Shown here: positions 1 through 7,800 of the stretch, in pieces
Position numbering within the stretch: the stretch's first letter is position 1
Layout: every line of letters starts with the position of its first letter
Position numbers and translations under genes: made by a program
NCBI RefSeq assembly: GCF_019879105.1
Contig: NZ_CP082249.1
Location: 2,046,001 to 2,110,000 of the forward strand
Origin: Natrinema sp. SYSU A 869
GTDB taxonomy: Archaea > Halobacteriota > Halobacteria > Halobacteriales > Natrialbaceae
Direction: 5' to 3'
DNA length: 64,000 nucleotides
The notes under the pieces: generated by a model
The model's input: only the letters and a program-made list of their open reading frames with translations
Databases searched by the model: none
What the model was told of the DNA's origin: nothing

Positions 1-82
1 TAAGATCTGGGTCGAATCGGAGTCCGGTGACGGAACCACGTTCCGATTCACGCTGCCGGCCGTCACGACGGACGAATCCTGA
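1..82 (+). CDS. C-terminal end of a sensor histidine kinase (partial)
   Basis: Only the last 26 codons are inside the window, ending in TGA at 80-82. The peptide reads KIWVESESGDGTTFRFTLPA and then a short tail. The G-D-G-T-T-F-x-F-x-L-P pattern is the G2 box at the end of the HATPase_c domain of two-component histidine kinases, which binds ATP and phosphorylates a histidine. The sensor and dimerisation domains lie to the left of the window, so the signal and partner cannot be inferred. Confidence 0.8.
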   Translation, partial: KIWVESESGDGTTFRFTLPAVTTDES

Positions 83-123
83 CCGCAGCCGGTCGTCGAG
101 TGCCGCCGGCCAGAGTTTCGACG

Positions 124-938
124 TTACGTCTCGTCCGGTGTGACGATCGTGAACGGTGCCGTGTACTGCTCGAACCCAGTATCGAAGACGGCCGTCTCGT
201 CGCCCGGATCCGCGTCGTCGCCGATCGTCACGTGCGCCGTGTGGTCGGAGAGCGTATCGCTGTCGATCGGCTCCGAGAATACCGTCGGCGGTGCGCCGGG
301 GACGTCGAAGACGCCCGAGAACGGTCCCGGGCCGCCTCTGTTCCAGACGCGAACGTCGAGACCCATGATCGCCCCGGGGCGGATCTCCGCTCGAGCGTCG
401 AACGAGACGTCGGTGAACCGGGGCGGGTTCGCCAGCCGATCGAGGACGTCTCGCGAGAGCGAGCGCGATCCATCTCGGACTATAGTAGCCACTGAAAGTC
501 AATGCACACCTAATCACATGACAGCTGTGCGATTAGTGTGTAAATCGTTTCAGTGGCTACTATAGCACCGCGCCGTTCTCCGCCGCAACGTCACGGGGGA
601 CCTCGAATCCGATGTCCAGACGTCCGTCCGACTCCGCGCTGAACGAACTGGCGTACTCCGTCCCGTCCAGCCGGAGGACAGTCTCGGCCACGTCGACCGT
701 CGTCTCGCCGATTGTGACGACGACGTACTGGCGACCCTCAGTCGCAATCACTTCGGGCCGTCGTTCGTCGCGTCTACGTACTGCAGCGCCGCCGATACCC
801 GTTCGATCGCCGTCGACGCAGCGGCGGTCGCGTCTCGTCAGACGCCGACTCGCCAAGCTCCGACGACGAGCAGCCCGCGATCGTTCCCGCGCCGGCAGCC
901 GCGACGAGAAAACGACGCCGGCCGACCCCATCGTTCAT
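124..938 (-). pseudogene. Haloarchaeal lipoprotein gene broken by an 84-bp element and frameshifts
   Basis: Reading from ATG at 938, the product opens with MNDGVGRRRFLVAAAGAGT and a lipobox ending A-G-C, a Tat/lipoprotein signal. Coding then changes frame near 815-830 (into ...STAIERVSAALQYVDATND...) and again near 755-765 (into EVIATEGRQYVVVTIGE..., which runs to ENGAVL near 570). An 84-bp palindromic element interrupts it at 481-564. The rest continues as VRDGSRSLSRDVLDRLANPP and ends at TAA 124-126. The flanking halves have matching composition and together make a product of about 240 residues. Function unknown; probably a secreted, membrane-anchored protein. Either frame change could be a sequencing error, but the element insertion disrupts the gene in any case. 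Confidence 0.75.
481..564. mobile_element. 84-bp palindromic MITE-like element, copy 1
   Basis: The left end TATAGTAGCCACTGAAA and the right end TTTCAGTGGCTACTATA are perfect 17-bp inverted repeats. The interior is also largely self-complementary (CACACCTAATC against GATTAGTGTG), so the whole element can fold into one long hairpin. No coding capacity. A second copy of exactly the same length lies at 10784-10867. It interrupts a lipoprotein gene here. No target duplication is clear beyond the TATA termini. It fits a non-autonomous miniature element moved in trans by a transposase not present in the window. Confidence 0.85.
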
Positions 939-1067
939 GGCCGTCGATTCGCGTCGATCGGTATCAACGTGTGGGATAATCCGGTTGTTCGGGGGAGCGT
1001 GGGTCATCCGGTACCGAACGTGCCAGCGGGAAACGACGCAGCCATGGCCCTGCTCGTCCTCGAGCGG

Positions 1068-1862
1068 TTATGCGGGCCCGGTCTCGACGTCGCCGTCGTT
1101 GGCGAGCCACTCCGTGAGACTGCCCTCATAAAAGTGGACGTCCTCGTAGCCTAACGCTTTGAGCACGACGTAGGTGTGACTGATCCGCCGCGCGGTGTTG
1201 CAGTAGAGGACGATTTCTCGATCCGGCGTGATGCCGTGGTCGGCGAGCAATTCCTCGAGTTCCCCCTCGGGTTTCAACCGACGAGTTTCGTCGTCGACAA
1301 CCTCGCGCCAGTCGAACCGCACGGCACCTGGCAAGCGCGCCTCCTCGAACTCCTCGAGTTCGCGCGTGTCGACGAAGACGGCGTCGTGCTTGAGAGCGTC
1401 CGCGACAGCGTCATAGCCAACCAACGGGCTTTCCTCGGGCGCGAGCGGGTCGGGTTCGTAGTCAGTCTGCTCGAACGCGGACGTCTCGCTGGTCGTCTCG
1501 TGGGCCTGGTTCCAGGCGCTGTAGTCACCGTCTAACAGGCGGACGTCGTCGTGGCCGTACTCCAGTGCAGTGAGTACGAACCGAGCGGCGAAGACGCCGT
1601 GGGTGTCGTCGTAGGCGACGATCGTATCCTCAGGGCTGATGCCTGCGTCGCCGAGCAGGGTCGCGAAGGCTTCAGCACCCGGCAGTGTCCCCCGGTCAAT
1701 GTCGTTCTCGTCGCGGTAGCTGTCGAACGGGATACTCATCGCGCCGGGGAGGTGACCGATCCCGTCGAACTCCCAAGCGTCTCTGACGTCGACGATGCGG
1801 ACCTGTGGATCGTCCAGTCGCGATGCGAGCCAGTCGGGGGAAACGACGACGGAGTCGTCCAT
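1068..1862 (-). CDS. Thiosulfate/3-mercaptopyruvate sulfurtransferase (two rhodanese domains)
   Basis: A 264-residue tandem rhodanese protein. The N-terminal domain (about 1-120) is the inactive half, with LPGAMSIPFD and YSAWN signatures. The C-terminal domain (about 145-260) carries the active-site cysteine Cys221 in YCNTARRIS, and ends in the LTEWLAND motif common at the end of this fold. It transfers sulfane sulfur to a thiophilic acceptor such as cyanide or a protein thiol. Start at ATG 1862 (MDDSVVV) rather than the upstream in-frame codon at 1937, because homology begins there. It is divergent from a second rhodanese gene at 2141, with about 280 bp of shared upstream DNA. Acceptor unknown. 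Confidence 0.9.
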   Translation of the reverse strand: MDDSVVVSPDWLASRLDDPQVRIVDVRDAWEFDGIGHLPGAMSIPFDSYRDENDIDRGTLPGAEAFATLLGDAGISPEDTIVAYDDTHGVFAARFVLTALEYGHDDVRLLDGDYSAWNQAHETTSETSAFEQTDYEPDPLAPEESPLVGYDAVADALKHDAVFVDTRELEEFEEARLPGAVRFDWREVVDDETRRLKPEGELEELLADHGITPDREIVLYCNTARRISHTYVVLKALGYEDVHFYEGSLTEWLANDGDVETGPA

Positions 1863-2140
1863 TAGTCCGCCGTTCGGAACGAAGACTCGAGTACGCACCG
1901 ATTTCGGGGCGAGTTTTGGATACCGAGACAGTGGCAACTCTTGCTTGTTTTGACGGGGGTGATGACCTGTCCCTATCGCTATATATCGAATACCCCGCGA
2001 ATACGACGAATGCAGCGGCTAACCGGCGGGAGCTGACGATCGGCGCTGGCGAAGTCGGCAATAATTTCCGCCAGAGTCGATCGGTGTCCGAATTGACCGG
2101 TTAAGAAGTCCCTTTGTGTGTCGCCAGTGTAGGGACACGT

Positions 2141-3004
2141 ATGGCAAACGACTACGCCAACGACGTACTCGTCACGGCCGACTGGGTCGCTGACCGACTC
2201 GACGACTTCCAAGACGACGACTCCGACCTCCGACTGGTCGAGGTCGACGTTGACACGGAAGCCTACGAGGACGAACACGCACCCGGCGCAATCGGGTTCA
2301 ACTGGGAAACCCAACTGCAGGACCAGACCCAGCGAGACATCCTCGAGAAGGAGGACTTCGAGGACCTCCTCGGGAGTCACGGCATCAGCGAGGACGACAC
2401 GGTCGTCCTCTACGGTGACAACTCCAACTGGTTCGCCGCCTACACCTACTGGCAGTTCCAGTATTACGGTCACGACGAGGTCTACCTGCTCGACGGTGGC
2501 CGCGAGTACTGGCTCGAGAACGACTACCCGACCACGGACGAGGAGCCCGACTTCTCGGCAACCGAATACGACGCCGCCGGTCCGCGCGAGAGCATCCGCG
2601 CGTACCGAGAGGACGTCGAGAACGCGATCGAACGCGGTGTTCCGCTGGTCGACGTTCGCTCGCCTGAGGAGTTCTCCGGCGAGATCCTCGCGCCCTCCGG
2701 CCTGCAGGAGACCGCCCAGCGCGGCGGCCACATCCCCGGCGCGAAGAACATCTCGTGGGCGGCCGTGACCAACGACGACGGCACCTTCAAGGACTACGAC
2801 GAGCTCGAGGAGCTCTACGCCGAGGAAGACATCGACGGCGACGAGACGACCGTCGCCTACTGCCGTATCGGCGAGCGTTCCTCCGTCGCCTGGTTCGCGC
2901 TCCACGAACTGCTCGGCTACGACGACACCGTCAACTACGACGGCTCCTGGACCGAGTGGGGCAACCTCGTCAACGCGCCGATCGAAACCGGCAGCGGCGA
3001 GTAA
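2141..3004 (+). CDS. Thiosulfate sulfurtransferase (two rhodanese domains)
   Basis: A 287-residue tandem rhodanese protein. Residues 1-130 form the structural N-terminal domain, where Asp93 sits in the loop position that would hold the catalytic Cys. Residues 150-280 form the catalytic domain with Cys241 in the loop CRIGERSS, followed by SWTEWGN. The HIPGAKNISW motif marks the start of the second domain core. Start at ATG 2141 (MANDYAND); an upstream in-frame codon at 2114 would add an atypical leader. It is longer than its divergent neighbour at 1068-1862 and not a recent copy: active-site loops and linkers differ. Likely role is sulfur transfer or thiosulfate/cyanide handling in the cytoplasm. 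Confidence 0.93.
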   Translation: MANDYANDVLVTADWVADRLDDFQDDDSDLRLVEVDVDTEAYEDEHAPGAIGFNWETQLQDQTQRDILEKEDFEDLLGSHGISEDDTVVLYGDNSNWFAAYTYWQFQYYGHDEVYLLDGGREYWLENDYPTTDEEPDFSATEYDAAGPRESIRAYREDVENAIERGVPLVDVRSPEEFSGEILAPSGLQETAQRGGHIPGAKNISWAAVTNDDGTFKDYDELEELYAEEDIDGDETTVAYCRIGERSSVAWFALHELLGYDDTVNYDGSWTEWGNLVNAPIETGSGE

Positions 3005-3177
3005 GCGTAGTCGCTCGAGAGAGCCTCGCTCTCTCGTGACCGAACGCCGCACCGTCTCCGAACGGCGCCGATTTTCCGCACTACTCACTGAGCCGGCGAG
3101 CGCCGTCGCTCTCGAGTCGTCGTCTCCGCAAAAATATCGGCAGACCAACCCCGAAACGGATCCCCTGTCCGAGCGGA

Positions 3178-4398
3178 CTACTCCTCGTAGATATGATTCG
3201 ACGCGATATCGTCCGGGCCGACGACCTCGATCTCGCCGGCCGACTCAAGGTCGCTGAGATACGAGATCGTCTCCTCGAACGCCCACTGCGACGCACCGGT
3301 GAGGCCGGGGTAGGAGAGCGTCGTGATCGTTCGGAACCGTGCCGTCCGGTCGAGTAGCTGTCGCGCCTCGTCGGCGTCGGGACTGACGGCCCGCGGTGCG
3401 AGGGCGGGGTTCGACAGATCACCGTGACCGGCATAACCACCGACGAAGCCGATATCGTGGTTCTCCTCGACGACGCTCATCGCCGCGTCGTCGTAGCGAT
3501 TGAGCGGATACGAGAAGTAATTCGCGCCGTCCTCGAACCCGTTGTCCTCGAGCCACTCGATGGCCCCCTGAACCTGCTCGCGCTGGGCCGACTCGGTCGC
3601 GCCGGCGAGATCGCCGGCGGTCGTCCCGTGACTACCGATCGTCCAGCCATCGCTCTGGAGGGTCTCGAGTTGGCTTTTGCTGAGATAGCCGCTACCACCC
3701 ACGTAGTCGGTGGGAACGAACGCCGTCGCGGGGAAGTCGTGGTCCGATAGCGTGGACCGCGCCCGCGTGTAGACGGACTCGTCGCCGCCATCGAACTGGA
3801 GGAGGACTTTGCCCGTGTCCGGGCGGGAGACGAAGTGGAAGTCGTCGACCCACACTGTTACCGACCGGTCGCCCGCCCACGCGGAGATCTTGGCGTGTTT
3901 GATCGCACTCAGGTCCGGGTCACCGTCAGTGTCTATGACCGCGAGGTCGTGACGTGCGAGCGGGAGTCCCGGCTCGAGGGCACATTGGAGGAGCAGCCGG
4001 TTCCCGTCGGTGTCGGTGAGCTGAACAACCGGGTCAACGTCTTCCTCGGTCGCGAACGCCAGTGCGGGGAACTCGGTCGAGAGGTCTCGTGGCGAGTCGA
4101 ACCGGCGTTTGATCATCACTCGCTGCTGGGACTCGTCGGCCGTCATGCGGCCGGACTGATCGCCGACGTACGCTCGCTGCGTGTCGAGTTCCAGCGAACC
4201 GTCCATCACTTCCCACATCGAGAGGTCGTCGAACTGGTCGAACGATCCGGGTTCCTCGTCGATCGAGTCCGACGGATCGGACGAGTCAGTCTCATTGTCG
4301 TCATCGTCCGGCTCGTCCGACGATTCCGAATCGCTCAGGGCGGAACAGCCACCGAGTGTCGCTGCGGCGGCCGTTACCAGATACACTCGTCGTTTCAT
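3178..4398 (-). CDS. Polysaccharide deacetylase (NodB-like) family lipoprotein
   Basis: A 406-residue protein. It begins MKRRVYLVTAAAATLGGC, a signal sequence with a lipobox and Cys18, so it is probably exported and lipid-anchored. An Asp/Ser/Glu-rich linker follows (about 22-60). Residues about 75-200 look like a carbohydrate-binding or sandwich domain (WVDDFHFV near the end). A NodB-like domain occupies about 210-340, with the first motif KVLLQFDGGDES and the second TIGSHGTTAGDL. The classical TFDDG and HxxxH motifs are only partly kept, so activity on an N- or O-acetylated cell-surface polysaccharide is plausible but not proven. Start at ATG 4398 is chosen because the signal peptide starts there. 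Confidence 0.8.
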   Translation of the reverse strand: MKRRVYLVTAAAATLGGCSALSDSESSDEPDDDDNETDSSDPSDSIDEEPGSFDQFDDLSMWEVMDGSLELDTQRAYVGDQSGRMTADESQQRVMIKRRFDSPRDLSTEFPALAFATEEDVDPVVQLTDTDGNRLLLQCALEPGLPLARHDLAVIDTDGDPDLSAIKHAKISAWAGDRSVTVWVDDFHFVSRPDTGKVLLQFDGGDESVYTRARSTLSDHDFPATAFVPTDYVGGSGYLSKSQLETLQSDGWTIGSHGTTAGDLAGATESAQREQVQGAIEWLEDNGFEDGANYFSYPLNRYDDAAMSVVEENHDIGFVGGYAGHGDLSNPALAPRAVSPDADEARQLLDRTARFRTITTLSYPGLTGASQWAFEETISYLSDLESAGEIEVVGPDDIASNHIYEE

Positions 4399-4559
4399 TC
4401 CGCTCGAGAAAACCTTGGGTACGGTAATTGTTATGCTGCCGTTGGAGTTCAGTGTTCGAACAGTAACCAATGTATATCGACCGCTGTCACGGGGATAGTA
4501 GGGAATCCCCACGGCGGCGTCACGTTAAACATAACTCGGGGCCCCTCGAAGGGACCTGC

Positions 4560-5195
4560 ATGACCGATCCGGACGCGTTCGTCGACACCGTCAACGAGGC
4601 CAACCAGACCGCACTCTCACGACTCGGCTCCTCGAAGTCGCTGTACGCCGAGACCGAAGGCGAGATCGAAACGGAACCCGTCCTCGAGGCGACCGCCGAC
4701 GCCGAGTACGCCGCCTGGCAGACGTTCCGCGAGTGGGCCGACGACGAGGCAGACGACGACGCGCGCGCGGTGTTCGAAACTACGGCCGCGGAGGAAGAGG
4801 ATCACTACGAGACCGTCGACGGTAAGCTCGCGGACGACGAGTACGAGCCAGAAGACGTCCCTGCGCTCCACGAGTACCTGCGCGACCAGGCGGACACCGT
4901 CTCCCGCGTCGGCGCGCTCGTCGGCCGCATCCTCGCGAGCCAGCGCTCGAAGGATCAGGTCGTCGGCTACTTCGTCGGCGACGCCGACCCCCAGACCGCC
5001 AGCCTGTTCCGCGGGTTCGGCGAGGACTTGGACGACCAACTCGAGCGCGCGAAAGCGCTCCTCGAGACGGTCTGCGAGAGCGACGAGGACTGGGACCGCG
5101 CCGAGGAAGCCGCTACCGGCGCGATCCAGGCCGCCTACGACGAGTACGTCGAGACGCTCGAGGGGATGGGCGCGAACCCCAAGCCCGTCTGCTAA
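4560..5195 (+). CDS. Rubrerythrin-like ferritin-fold protein
   Basis: A 211-residue, very acidic, all-helical protein. Glu-rich helices carry the ferritin-like pattern: Glu in TEGEIETEPV, ADAEYAAWQTFREW, and E-E-E-D-H-Y, where EEEDHY is the typical E-x-x-H di-iron ligand segment. Haloarchaeal members are annotated as rubrerythrin-family proteins. There is no C-terminal rubredoxin CxxC pair; the only cysteines (CESDEDW and the final Cys) do not form such a site. A role in peroxide or iron handling is inferred from the fold. Start at ATG 4560, just after CCTGC; the longer frame from 4470 adds an unlikely basic leader. Confidence 0.7.
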   Translation: MTDPDAFVDTVNEANQTALSRLGSSKSLYAETEGEIETEPVLEATADAEYAAWQTFREWADDEADDDARAVFETTAAEEEDHYETVDGKLADDEYEPEDVPALHEYLRDQADTVSRVGALVGRILASQRSKDQVVGYFVGDADPQTASLFRGFGEDLDDQLERAKALLETVCESDEDWDRAEEAATGAIQAAYDEYVETLEGMGANPKPVC

Positions 5196-5679
5196 CAGAA
5201 AATGGTCTGACAGTCTCTTGTCGAAGAACTGCTCGTGACTTCGTGCTCAGTTCAGGGGTGCTCTGTGTCGCTTAGACTGACCAGCCGGTATGCAGTGGCG
5301 CGCTGTCGGCCAGCCGAGTGCTAGTGAGGGGAGCCGACACTATTGCGTGAGGTCTTCGTGAACGCAGTGAACGAAGGCGTGGAAGACACGAAGCGACTTC
5401 CTGTGGATGAGCGAACGAACCCAGTGAGTGAGCGGTAGCGCGGAACCTTCGGTTCCGAGAACCATGCGAACGGGCGCTACACGCCCGTGAGCAGAAATCG
5501 GCTGGGGAGGGCGAGGCGATTCCTGTTGCCACGATAGCAGGACACTTTCTCGTTCCCATCAAAATCCACCACTTCATTCACTCATTCACAATTCACATCG
5601 AACGAACTGGTTCCAGAACCCTCTCGAGAACCGTTACTACTCACCGAGCCTCCAAGAAACCGAGAAACCGCGGGAACCG
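5196..5679. other. Intergenic region rich in short hairpins, no convincing gene
   Basis: About 480 bp between convergent genes. It holds a series of GC-rich palindromes, notably CGGAACC-TTC-GGTTCCG at 5441-5457 and ACGGGCG-CTACA-CGCCCGT at 5470-5488. An open frame on the minus strand (5272-5577) is Arg/Ser-rich and not acidic, unlike real genes here, so I do not call it. Confidence 0.7.
5441..5488. repeat. Double-hairpin repeat with ACCATG spacer, copy 1
   Basis: Stem CGGAACC/GGTTCCG (5441-5447/5451-5457) is followed by the spacer GAGAACCATGCGA and a second stem ACGGGCG/CGCCCGT (5470-5476/5482-5488). The hairpin-ACCATG-hairpin plan recurs at 52949-53001 and 60789-60836 with different stem sequences. 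Confidence 0.7.
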
Positions 5680-5952
5680 CTAGACGCCCTCGAGCGTCGA
5701 CCGGAACTCGGTGATCGACTCGAGCGCATCCTTGAGATTCGACGCGACGTCGCCGCCCTCGTCGTCAGCAATCTCGTTCAGGATGTGTTCGTGGCGCGCA
5801 AGCTGGCCGTGATCCGGACCGTGATCGGCCGTCGCGTAGTCCTCAAATTTCGCTGCCTGCGTCTGGAGTCGGTCCTGTGCCTCGTCGTCGGATGTCGCGT
5901 CGGCTGCCTGTTCGATCGACTCGGCCGCATTTTTGAGTTCGTCTCGAGCCAT
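5680..5952 (-). CDS. Small acidic helical protein (DUF7553-like)
   Basis: A 90-residue protein with Ala/Glu/Asp-rich amphipathic helices and a central ADHGPDHGQLARHEHILNEI segment with several His residues, ending SITEFRSTLEGV. The layout matches the conserved haloarchaeal family I recall as DUF7553. No membrane segment or Cys. Start at ATG 5952 (MARDELKNA); another start further upstream would add a non-homologous leader. It is transcribed alone, convergent with the rubrerythrin-like gene. Function unknown. Confidence 0.75.
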   Translation of the reverse strand: MARDELKNAAESIEQAADATSDDEAQDRLQTQAAKFEDYATADHGPDHGQLARHEHILNEIADDEGGDVASNLKDALESITEFRSTLEGV

Positions 5953-6034
5953 ACTCTCCAGTTCAACGGGGGTTACTAAAACGGTTTCAGTACAGTCCGA
6001 CTATCGGAACGGTGACCGGCGCGGTTCGGCCGGG

Positions 6035-6865
6035 TCAAAGCAACTGCTCGAGTCGGTCCTCGAGGGAGAGACCGGCGACGCTATCGCCCGACACGTTTGT
6101 GACGGCGTCGCGGAAGTTCGTCCGGTAGCTTCCCGGCCCCGCATGCTCCATCTCGGCCGCGCGCTCGCCCGCGATACCGAAGGCGAGCGTCCCGTGGACG
6201 GCGGCCTCATGGGCGTCCTCGAGCGCGCCACCGAAGGTCCCGATGGTCGCGGCGAGCATACAACCGGTGCCGACGACCTCGCCGAGCATCTCGTGACCGG
6301 TGGTGAGCCGAACCGCGCCGTCGGCGTCGGCGACGACGTCTTCGACGCCCGAGGCGACGACGATCGAGCCGGTTGACTCGGCGACGGATCGGGCCGTCTC
6401 CTCGATTTCCTCGTAGTCGCCGATGGACTCGACACCTTTCACGTCGGCTTCGACGCCGGCGAGCGCGCTGATTTCGCCGTAGTTGCCCTTTATCACGGCG
6501 AACTCGACCTCTGAGAGGAGGCTCTCGGCAACCGCGTCGCGCGAGGGCGTCGAGCCCACGCCGACGGGGTCGAGAACGACCGGAATCCCGCGCTTGTTTG
6601 CCTTTCGGCCGGCCTCGTGCATGGCCTCGACGCGACCGTCGGGCACCTGCCCGATGTTGATCACGACCGCGCGCGCAGCCTCGGCCATCTCACCGGCGTC
6701 CCCGAAGGAATCGGCCATCACCGGCAGCCCGCCCCAGTGAAGGGTCAGGTTCGCCACGTCGTTGATCGTCACCGTATTGGTCAGGTGCTGGACGAGTGGC
6801 TCCGTCTCTCGAACCGTTCGAACCGAATCCGCGAGGTCGGCGGCGGCGATGTCGGTAACGCTCAT
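6035..6865 (-). CDS. thiM: Hydroxyethylthiazole kinase
   Basis: A 276-residue ribokinase-fold enzyme that phosphorylates 4-methyl-5-(2-hydroxyethyl)thiazole, the salvage branch of thiamine synthesis. Family features include PLVQHLTNTVTINDVAN near the N-terminus (substrate pocket), GNYGEISALAG (ThiM signature) and VGTGCMLAATIGTF, where the G-T-G-C loop carries the catalytic Cys. Length is normal. Its start overlaps the end of thiE by 4 bp (ATGA), so the two are translationally coupled; the products of ThiM and of pyrimidine salvage are joined by ThiE. I saw no thi-box riboswitch upstream of the pair. Confidence 0.96.
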   Translation of the reverse strand: MSVTDIAAADLADSVRTVRETEPLVQHLTNTVTINDVANLTLHWGGLPVMADSFGDAGEMAEAARAVVINIGQVPDGRVEAMHEAGRKANKRGIPVVLDPVGVGSTPSRDAVAESLLSEVEFAVIKGNYGEISALAGVEADVKGVESIGDYEEIEETARSVAESTGSIVVASGVEDVVADADGAVRLTTGHEMLGEVVGTGCMLAATIGTFGGALEDAHEAAVHGTLAFGIAGERAAEMEHAGPGSYRTNFRDAVTNVSGDSVAGLSLEDRLEQLL

Positions 6866-7527
6866 TCGCTGGTTCCTCCGTGGCCGACTTCCTTCGGCGT
6901 TTCGGCGGCGGCAGCAAGCGATTCGGTCGCCGCTTGTGGATCGAGAGCCGCCGTGATCTCGCTGATTACGGCCACGCCGGCCGCGCCCGCCTCGAGGACG
7001 GGTCCGGCGTTGTCGGCCGTGATACCGCCGATGCCGACGATCGGAATCGAGACCGCCTCGGCGATGTCGGCGATCCGGTCCGGACCGATGCCGTCCGTGT
7101 CCTCGTCCACATCCTTCGAAGAGGTCCCGTAGACCGCCCCGACACCGAGATAGTCCGCGCCCTCGGCTTCCGCCTCACGGGCCTCGGCGACCGTCGACGT
7201 CGAACAGCCGACGATCGCGTCCGACCCGAGCAGGTCGCGAGCGACCGCGACCGGCAGGTCCGACTGACCGACGTGGACGCCGTCGGCATCGATTGCCTGT
7301 GCGATATCGATGCGGTCGTTGACGATCAGATCGACGCCAGCCTCGGCCGTCAGCTCTCGCAACTCGAGGCCGAGTCCGTACCGCGAGCGGGCGCTCGCGT
7401 CCTTTTCGCGCAGTTGCACGGCATCGACACCGCCATCGATCGCCGCGCGGACGGTCTCGGGCGTCGACCGGTCGGCCGACAGCGACGCCTGCGTGACGAG
7501 GTAGGTCCGCCAGTTCGAGGGATTCAT
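6862..7527 (-). CDS. thiE: Thiamine-phosphate synthase
   Basis: A 221-residue TIM-barrel enzyme that condenses hydroxymethylpyrimidine diphosphate with hydroxyethylthiazole phosphate to thiamine phosphate. Visible motifs: VQLREKDAS (pyrophosphate-binding region), LIVNDRIDIAQAIDADGVHVGQ (hallmark motif), VGCSTSTV, GADYLGVGAVYGTSSKD, and GIGGITADN near the C-terminus. Start at ATG 7527 (MNPSNWRTYL) fits homologues; the frame opens four codons earlier. It is the first gene of a two-gene operon with thiM. Confidence 0.96.
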   Translation of the reverse strand: MNPSNWRTYLVTQASLSADRSTPETVRAAIDGGVDAVQLREKDASARSRYGLGLELRELTAEAGVDLIVNDRIDIAQAIDADGVHVGQSDLPVAVARDLLGSDAIVGCSTSTVAEAREAEAEGADYLGVGAVYGTSSKDVDEDTDGIGPDRIADIAEAVSIPIVGIGGITADNAGPVLEAGAAGVAVISEITAALDPQAATESLAAAAETPKEVGHGGTSE

Positions 7528-7650
7528 GTGTGGTACCAATCAGTAGTTCCACTAAGCGGCTTCGATTGACAGGACGGCGGAACCCATCTCTTCGGCTCGC
7601 TGGTGAATAGAACACGCGACGTTTTCGACCCTCTACGCGAGGGAGCAACT

Positions 7651-7800
7651 ATGGCGTTCAACCCTGGCTGCGTCACGACGGTTACCGTCGACTCCGACAG
7701 CACGCTCGTCGATGGCGATGCGACCGCAGCCGTGCTCACCGACCACGCGGACGTCAACAACCCCGCGCTGGCGGATCGACTGAGCTGGTGTTCGGTCATG
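7651..7800 (+). pseudogene. Possible 5' remnant of an unknown gene
   Basis: From ATG 7651 about 50 codons (MAFNPGCVTTVTVDSDSTLV...) have high GC at third positions and an acidic composition like real genes here. The reading then runs into the antisense of the acetyltransferase gene and becomes Arg/Pro-rich. This looks like the beginning of a gene whose remainder has been lost. I do not recognise the family; chance is not excluded. Confidence 0.35.

Noticed and set aside
5272-5577. 101-codon minus-strand frame
   Set aside because: Arg/Ser/His-rich, no acidic bias, overlaps palindromes; not a credible protein.
7528-7650. TPP riboswitch upstream of thiE
   Set aside because: I looked for the conserved CUGAGA and ACCUGAUCUGG-like elements and found none.
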